DNA from: J051 sp040752255
Lineage (GTDB): Bacteria > Armatimonadota > Fimbriimonadia > Fimbriimonadales > ATM1
Assembly (NCBI GenBank): GCA_040752255.1
Contig: JBFMFD010000101.1
Location: forward strand, 1-9,925
Direction of reading: 5' to 3'
DNA: 9,925 bases
Shown here one piece after another: positions 6,433 to 9,925 of the stretch; the stretch's first letter is position 1; the number at the start of each line of letters is the position of its first letter. The notes under the pieces were generated by a model, which did no database searches, had not been told where the DNA came from, and saw only the letters and a program-made list of their open reading frames with translations. Made by a program: the position numbers and the translations under genes.

Positions 6433-7317
6433 ATGACGGTCGCTGAAGCCATCGAGAAGTTCCTGAAGCAGTTCGCAGCCGGGCGCTCTGCGCACACGGT
6501 GCGCGCCTATGGCGCTGACCTGAGGCAGCTGGCGCAGGTGTGCGACGAGAACGGTGTCGAGGACGCGCGGTTGCTTTCAGGTAGAGAGATTCGGCTGTTT
6601 CTTAGACAATTCGGCGCTTCCCCCGTAACGAGGGCGCGCAAGCTGTGCGCCGTCCGCGCCTTCACCCGCTGGCTCGTTCGGTCGGGGGACCTAGAGGAGG
6701 ACCCGAGTCTCGGGGTGAGCGCGCCCTCCAAGCCGAAGCGCCTGCCGAAAGACTTGAGCGTGGAGCAGGCGGCCGAACTGGTCTCCTGCGCCCACGGGTC
6801 CACTCCGTTCCGCGATCAGGCGGTTCTGGAGTTGCTCTATGGAGCAGGGCTGCGGGCCTCCGAGGTGGTCGGGATCAATCTGGAGGACGTAGACCTGAGA
6901 TCCGGCGAGGTGCGCGTGCGCGGCAAGGGGATGAAGGATCGCGTCGCCCTGTTCGGCGAGCCGTGCGCGAGCGCAATACGGGCTTGGCTAAGGCACGAGC
7001 GCCCGACGACTTCATCTCCCGCGCTGTTCGTCAATCGGCGCGGCGGGCGGCTGACGACTCGCACGCTGCAGAACGTCGTCCAGCGTCGTCGGCGGCTGCT
7101 CGGCTTGGGCGAGCCGATAACGCCGCACTCGCTGCGCCACAGCTTTGCTACTCACCTCTTGAACGGCGGCGCCGACCTGAAGACGGTGCAGCAACTGCTG
7201 GGTCACGAGAGCCTGGCGACTACTCAGGTGTACACGCACGTGAGCATCGAGCGGCTGAAAGAGGTCGTTCGCACGCGCCACCCTCGGTCGAAGACGAAGG
7301 GGAGTGGCAGGCCGTGA
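6433..7317 (+). CDS. Tyrosine recombinase XerC/XerD family
   Basis: A site-specific recombinase that cuts and rejoins DNA through a phosphotyrosine intermediate. The housekeeping members resolve chromosome dimers at dif with the FtsK translocase. The 294 residues match XerC/XerD length. The N-terminal SAM-like DNA-binding domain spans about 1-95 and the catalytic domain about 105-280. The catalytic set is complete: Arg141 (GLRASE), Lys165 (GKGMKDR), His232/Arg235 (HSLRHSF), His258 (LLGHES) and nucleophile Tyr267 (TTQVYTH). ATG 6433 is chosen because the conserved N-terminus (MTVAEAIEKFL) begins there. The open frame extends left to 6151 but that part lies antisense to secDF. No Shine-Dalgarno is evident. 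Nothing phage-like adjoins it, so a chromosomal role is favoured over an integrase. I cannot decide between XerC and XerD. Confidence 0.93.
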   Translation: MTVAEAIEKFLKQFAAGRSAHTVRAYGADLRQLAQVCDENGVEDARLLSGREIRLFLRQFGASPVTRARKLCAVRAFTRWLVRSGDLEEDPSLGVSAPSKPKRLPKDLSVEQAAELVSCAHGSTPFRDQAVLELLYGAGLRASEVVGINLEDVDLRSGEVRVRGKGMKDRVALFGEPCASAIRAWLRHERPTTSSPALFVNRRGGRLTTRTLQNVVQRRRRLLGLGEPITPHSLRHSFATHLLNGGADLKTVQQLLGHESLATTQVYTHVSIERLKEVVRTRHPRSKTKGSGRP

Positions 7318-7354
7318 GGCGCCCGCGCCGCCTTCGGAGGACTGCCTTCTTGGC

Positions 7355-7389
7355 GGGCACAATGGGCGGGTCTCCGCCCGATGGTGCCC
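7355..7389 (+). terminator. GC-rich hairpin after xer
   Basis: A two-part inverted repeat begins 37 nt after the xer stop. The inner stem is GGGCGG (7364-7369) with CCGCCC (7374-7379) around GTCT. The outer stem is GGGCAC (7355-7360) with GTGCCC (7384-7389), separated by a small AT/AT pair and a mismatch. It is well placed to end or protect the xer transcript. There is no T-run after it, so it is not a classical intrinsic terminator and could instead be a dispersed palindromic repeat. Confidence 0.45.
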
Positions 7390-7429
7390 CTGGGGCATAC
7401 TCGAGTACCGGACGGTTCCGGCGAGGGAC

Positions 7430-7458
7430 TTGACATCGCAATTCTCATGTGGTAGCAT
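7430..7458 (+). promoter_or_regulatory. Near-consensus sigma70-type promoter
   Basis: TTGACA (7430-7435), a 17-bp spacer and TAGCAT (7453-7458) form the best promoter in the window. It directs transcription toward the two membrane-protein genes. The expected start point, about 7464-7466, falls on or beside an ATG at 7465-7467. Confidence 0.65.
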
Positions 7459-7464
7459 GGGCTT

Positions 7465-7551
7465 ATGTCTTTGCGTTTTGGAGGGACTGGACTCATCGGC
7501 CCCCGGCGAAGGTGGGCCGACAGCGCCGCGTGGAAGGGGCTGCGCAAGTAG
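7465..7551 (+). CDS. Possible 28-residue leader ORF
   Basis: ATG at 7465 starts 6 nt after the -10 box of the promoter at 7430-7458, so it would be at the very 5' end of the message. The frame reads 28 codons beginning MSLRFGGTGLIGPRRR and ends in TAG at 7549-7551. Its stop is in the same frame as, and 12 nt before, the TTG start of the next gene, so its translation could be coupled to that gene. The Arg-rich composition has no recognisable motif. No Shine-Dalgarno is possible this close to the start point, so it would need leaderless initiation. Alternatively these bases are just 5' UTR. Confidence 0.3.
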   Translation: MSLRFGGTGLIGPRRRWADSAAWKGLRK

Positions 7552-7563
7552 GGGGCGAGCGCG

Positions 7564-8019
7564 TTGACTTCATCACATCCATTGGTTTCGGGCCTACGCT
7601 GGGTGGCTGCGATACCCGGCGGATTACTCGCAGCGCTGGTTGCGATGTTTCCGGCACATTGGCTCCTAATGCTGCTCTACTACTTGAAGTCCATTCCAAC
7701 GGATAGTGCCTTTATGACGAAGGATGGACGGCCAGTTCCGTTCTTTGGGATTCCCTTCGACACGATGGAGCGGGCCGTAATGGCGGTGCTTGTGCCTGTT
7801 GTCTTTATCCTCGTTGGCAGTTGGATCGCACCGGCGCAAAAGTATGCGACTGCCGTTGTATTAGGAGTGCTTTGGCTCCTTGGCTTGTCCATTGCGGTGA
7901 CCTGGGCTGTCTCCTCAGAGAGAGTGGGGCTTCAGCTGACGCTCTGCACATATGTGATGCTGGCCCTCAACATTGCCGGTGTTGTTTACGCCATTTCCAC
8001 GGCCAGGAGGGCCGAGTAG
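7564..8019 (+). CDS. Unrecognised four-helix membrane protein
   Basis: I do not recognise this family. The 151 residues show about four membrane segments: roughly 12-42 (probably one long helix, perhaps with a signal-anchor role), 69-88, 94-115 and 121-145. A loop at 43-66 contains TKDGRPVPFFG and may face the outside. The ending is basic (STARRAE). The start TTG 7564 is supported by AGGGGG (7550-7555) 8 nt upstream. No closer start is better, and an in-frame stop sits at 7549-7551. Codon use and base composition look less GC-rich than in the left half of the window, hinting at a different origin. It is followed 10 nt later by a second membrane protein, so the two likely form an operon behind the promoter at 7430-7458. 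Confidence 0.75.
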   Translation: MTSSHPLVSGLRWVAAIPGGLLAALVAMFPAHWLLMLLYYLKSIPTDSAFMTKDGRPVPFFGIPFDTMERAVMAVLVPVVFILVGSWIAPAQKYATAVVLGVLWLLGLSIAVTWAVSSERVGLQLTLCTYVMLALNIAGVVYAISTARRAE

Positions 8020-8029
8020 CGAGACCCGC

Positions 8030-8677
8030 ATGTGGATCAATCATACTGTCGCAGTCCTCGCTAGCCTTTTGAGCTGGGTGTTCCTCCCGCTGTCATTGGT
8101 AACGGTCAATTTGGGTGGCTGCCTAGTGGGATGCTCTTTCCCGCTCATGGCAGTGGCAATCGCATCCGGGCTTGCCTTCGCCCTCAGCTTCGTTTGGCCG
8201 AGCATTCGCGGTTTTTCGCTGATCGCCTTGGGTGTGGGGATCTCTGGACTACTCTTCCTTCCAGCTGTTAGCGTTGTGTGGCTGCCGTTCCTCGGCGTGG
8301 CTATGGGGCTGTCGCATGCTTACAGGGCCGCCCCGTGGCTTAGCCTTCCTATCGGCATCGTCGGTATCCCGTTTGCAGTTCTCGGAAGGGTCTACGTTGA
8401 TCTCATTCCGTCCATGGGTGAGTTCGAACAAAAGTGGGTGAAGCAGTCGGTCTGTGACAGCTTTCCATATAGCGCGGATTTCGCAGAGTATTACGCATTT
8501 GTCAAAGAGAACTCCATTCCGCGCCAGGGCTCGGTCTTCTCGCTTGATGACGTTGACCTTGGCGAAGCGCTAGATCGAGGCTGGATCACTTCTGATCAAC
8601 ACGCGCGGTGGTCTCGGGTTCGTTACCTGATCGCTTTTCGCCGCGTTCCTGGCCCCTTCCGCCCCGACCAGGTGTAG
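8030..8677 (+). CDS. Unrecognised membrane protein with soluble C-terminal domain
   Basis: I do not recognise this family. The 215 residues split into a membrane half (about 5-127, some five hydrophobic segments near 8-28, 34-55, 61-81, 84-94 and 103-127) and a soluble tail from about 128 to 215. The tail is mixed alpha/beta-looking, with EFEQKWVKQSVCDSFPYSAD and DDVDLGEALDRGWIT as its more distinctive stretches. The latter, an acidic run leading to a helix ending in W, resembles small protein-interaction segments, but I cannot name it. ATG 8030 is chosen because the hydrophobic N-terminus begins there and it is 10 nt after the previous stop. AGGAGG at 8005-8010 is rather far away (19 nt). 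The two membrane proteins are probably co-transcribed. Confidence 0.72.
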   Translation: MWINHTVAVLASLLSWVFLPLSLVTVNLGGCLVGCSFPLMAVAIASGLAFALSFVWPSIRGFSLIALGVGISGLLFLPAVSVVWLPFLGVAMGLSHAYRAAPWLSLPIGIVGIPFAVLGRVYVDLIPSMGEFEQKWVKQSVCDSFPYSADFAEYYAFVKENSIPRQGSVFSLDDVDLGEALDRGWITSDQHARWSRVRYLIAFRRVPGPFRPDQV

Positions 8678-8838
8678 CGCCTCGGCGGGTGGCACACTCA
8701 GCGGCCAATGCAGCACCCTGCGCGCCATGTACCGACGGATACCTTGAGACGGGAGCGTCCTCGTTAGAAGGAGCCCTAATCAAGCGCGTTCCGGATTACG
8801 ATACACTATGCGGTGAGCCGAGCGAGCATCGCGAAGGA
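8678..8838. other. Convergent intergenic region
   Basis: This 161-bp gap separates two convergent transcription units. I find no gene, RNA, strong inverted repeat or T-run terminator in it. Confidence 0.5.
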
Positions 8839-9747
8839 TCATCGGTGGGCTTGCGAGAGGATGATGAACGCTCGGCCGTTCTGATTCTCGATTATCTTCG
8901 CGGCCGCAGTCTGGCTGAACGTGTGATTCGTCGCGTGGTAAACCGTCAGGGCGAGGTCTTGCAGCGTTTGATCTGACTCCAAGTCGTTGACGGTCAGGCC
9001 AAATCCCCTTGCCTTGTCGCGGTCGATATTCCGTCCATGGCTTAGGTGCTTGTTGTGATCGGATAGCCGATCTGCCGCCTTCTTTGCTCTCGAGCGCCTG
9101 GTTCGCGGAGGGAGATTCTTAAACATGTGCTCCCTCAGCCACTGTTGCACGAGCGTCTTGCCAAGCTTGGTCTGATTCTCTGCTTGCTTCAAGAGGCCCG
9201 GTCCGTATTGTGCAAGGATTGGATACCAAACACTTGCGAGGTTTGGGTTGTTCGTGCAATCCGACTTTGCCTGCTCAAACTGGTCCATTATCGCCTGAGC
9301 TGGCACTGCTTGGACACCCAAAGGGGTCTGCAGAATGAACTGAGGATCAATCGGACCTATCGATGACTGTTTGCCCATCCAAATCTCATCGCATCCGCAA
9401 GCAAGCATGGTCGCCGCCGACATCGCCGAGTGTGGGATGATGGCTCGAATCGACTTAAACTTCTTCCGGAGGTAGCTGATGATCTGTTCCGAGGTCTCGC
9501 CGGAGCCACCAGGCGAATGGATAATGAGGTCCAGCTCTTCCCCATCGAGCCCATACAATGTCTCCATGAATCCGGTGATGTCAACCGGAGCAATGCTCGT
9601 GGTGGCGGGATCATTTCGCTGAAGCCACGCCGTCGCGTAGAGGATGACGTTCCGCCCGACATGCTCGGAGTACTCCTGGAGGAAATGGCGGCGGGTGTTG
9701 TCATGGATCTGCGAAATCGACCCAAGCAAGTCCCCCCAAGTTGGCAT
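8839..9747 (-). CDS. SDH-type (ClpP-class) serine proteinase
   Basis: A 302-residue protein of the ClpP/crotonase fold that resembles the SDH_sah family (serine dehydrogenase proteinase, related to SppA and ClpP). Visible features are LDLIIHSPGGSGET (72-85, oxyanion-hole loop), AIIPHSAMSAATMLACGCDEI (102-122) with candidate nucleophile Ser110, and IGPIDPQF (130-137), a family signature. A basic segment around 210-225 precedes a conserved-looking LSHGRNIDRDKARGFGLTV (235-253), the typical C-terminal region of such proteins. There is no obvious signal peptide or membrane anchor, so a cytoplasmic location is inferred. Substrate and partner are unknown. The general base (Lys or His) is not assigned. 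ATG 9747 lies 2 nt after the stop of the upstream partial gene, so the two form an operon. It converges on the membrane-protein pair. Confidence 0.85.
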   Translation of the reverse strand: MPTWGDLLGSISQIHDNTRRHFLQEYSEHVGRNVILYATAWLQRNDPATTSIAPVDITGFMETLYGLDGEELDLIIHSPGGSGETSEQIISYLRKKFKSIRAIIPHSAMSAATMLACGCDEIWMGKQSSIGPIDPQFILQTPLGVQAVPAQAIMDQFEQAKSDCTNNPNLASVWYPILAQYGPGLLKQAENQTKLGKTLVQQWLREHMFKNLPPRTRRSRAKKAADRLSDHNKHLSHGRNIDRDKARGFGLTVNDLESDQTLQDLALTVYHATNHTFSQTAAAKIIENQNGRAFIILSQAHR

Positions 9748-9749
9748 GG

Positions 9750-9925
9750 TTAATCCGTCCGGTTCGAGGTTCGCGTCGGCTCGCGTCGAGCGTTCATTTG
9801 CTTCATATGCTGCTCTTCGACGGGCCGCACGACCTCAAGTCGCCGCCCAAGGTCTTCCAGCGCACGCACTCCAGGGTGCTCCTGCGTCGCCAGGAGTGGC
9901 TTGGGCCACTCGGAATCTTTTCGCT
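9750..9925 (-). CDS. Partial unidentified ORF (C-terminal end)
   Basis: On the minus strand a frame open to the window edge encodes 57 residues, ending ...RREPTRTSNRTD and the stop TAA (9752-9750). The stretch EHPGVRALEDLGRRLEVVRPVEEQ looks like a genuine, charged, helical protein. Both other minus-strand frames close earlier (by about 9806 and 9838). It precedes the SDH-type protease by only 2 nt, so the pair are probably co-transcribed and perhaps functionally linked. The N-terminus lies outside the window, so no function can be assigned. Confidence 0.6.
   Translation of the reverse strand, partial: RKDSEWPKPLLATQEHPGVRALEDLGRRLEVVRPVEEQHMKQMNARREPTRTSNRTD

Noticed and set aside
6433..7317. 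Xer gene as an integrase of a mobile element
   Set aside because: There is no att-like repeat at the tRNA or near the gene, no phage or transposon genes, and the size and motifs match chromosomal XerC/XerD.
8608..8976. Plus-strand frame across the convergent gap
   Set aside because: It overlaps the ends of two better-supported genes and shows no coding-like pattern or start signal.
1..9925. CRISPR array, rRNA, riboswitch or insertion sequence
   Set aside because: I saw no regular direct repeats with spacers, no rRNA-like sequence, no transposase and no terminal inverted repeats flanking a gene. A subtle riboswitch cannot be excluded by eye.

Overview
This is a GC-rich bacterial window with mostly housekeeping genes on the left (about 1-7317) and an accessory-looking segment of less familiar genes on the right (about 7320-9925). 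A clear PEP-CTERM sorting tail, lipid-carrier genes and a fused SecDF suggest a bacterium with an exosortase-type export system. Armatimonadota/Fimbriimonadia-like bacteria, or another PEP-CTERM-bearing phylum, would fit. This is inference from gene content and is not proven.

Left region, all on the minus strand. A dCMP deaminase/ComEB-type gene overlaps a polyprenyl-phosphate GlcNAc-1-phosphate transferase of the MraY/WecA/TagO superfamily by 8 nt. That gene overlaps uppP (undecaprenyl-diphosphatase) by 4 nt (GTGA). The last two enzymes use and recycle the same lipid carrier, so the overlaps make a compact, probably co-transcribed unit. A C-terminal PEP-CTERM fragment without a signal peptide follows, and then pdxT (glutaminase subunit of PLP synthase). 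Beyond pdxT, positions 1-220 hold no gene I can support, only a strong GC-rich hairpin repeat.

Middle region. A tRNA-Leu(UAA) lies on the plus strand, against the local direction. A small BON-like protein gene (minus) follows, then a single-gene SecDF fusion (minus). SecDF and a tyrosine recombinase of the XerC/XerD type (plus) diverge from one short region, in which the -10 elements for the two directions overlap as a near-palindrome.

Right region. Downstream of xer lie a hairpin, a near-consensus sigma70-type promoter (TTGACA, 17 bp, TAGCAT), a possible 28-codon leader ORF and two unrecognised multi-pass membrane proteins that look less GC-rich than the left half. Converging on them from the minus strand is a ClpP-class SDH-type serine protease, 2 nt downstream of a partial unidentified ORF that runs off the window.

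The most notable points are these. The WecA/MraY-like enzyme has lost the metal-binding Asp of the usual MGDxG motif and carries Asp where the family has Asn. Several start codons sit only 6-8 nt after a -10-like hexamer, which suggests leaderless mRNAs. A PEP-CTERM tail is stranded between two housekeeping genes. The unannotated membrane pair faces an SDH-class protease operon. No complete, clearly new system can be demonstrated from this window alone.
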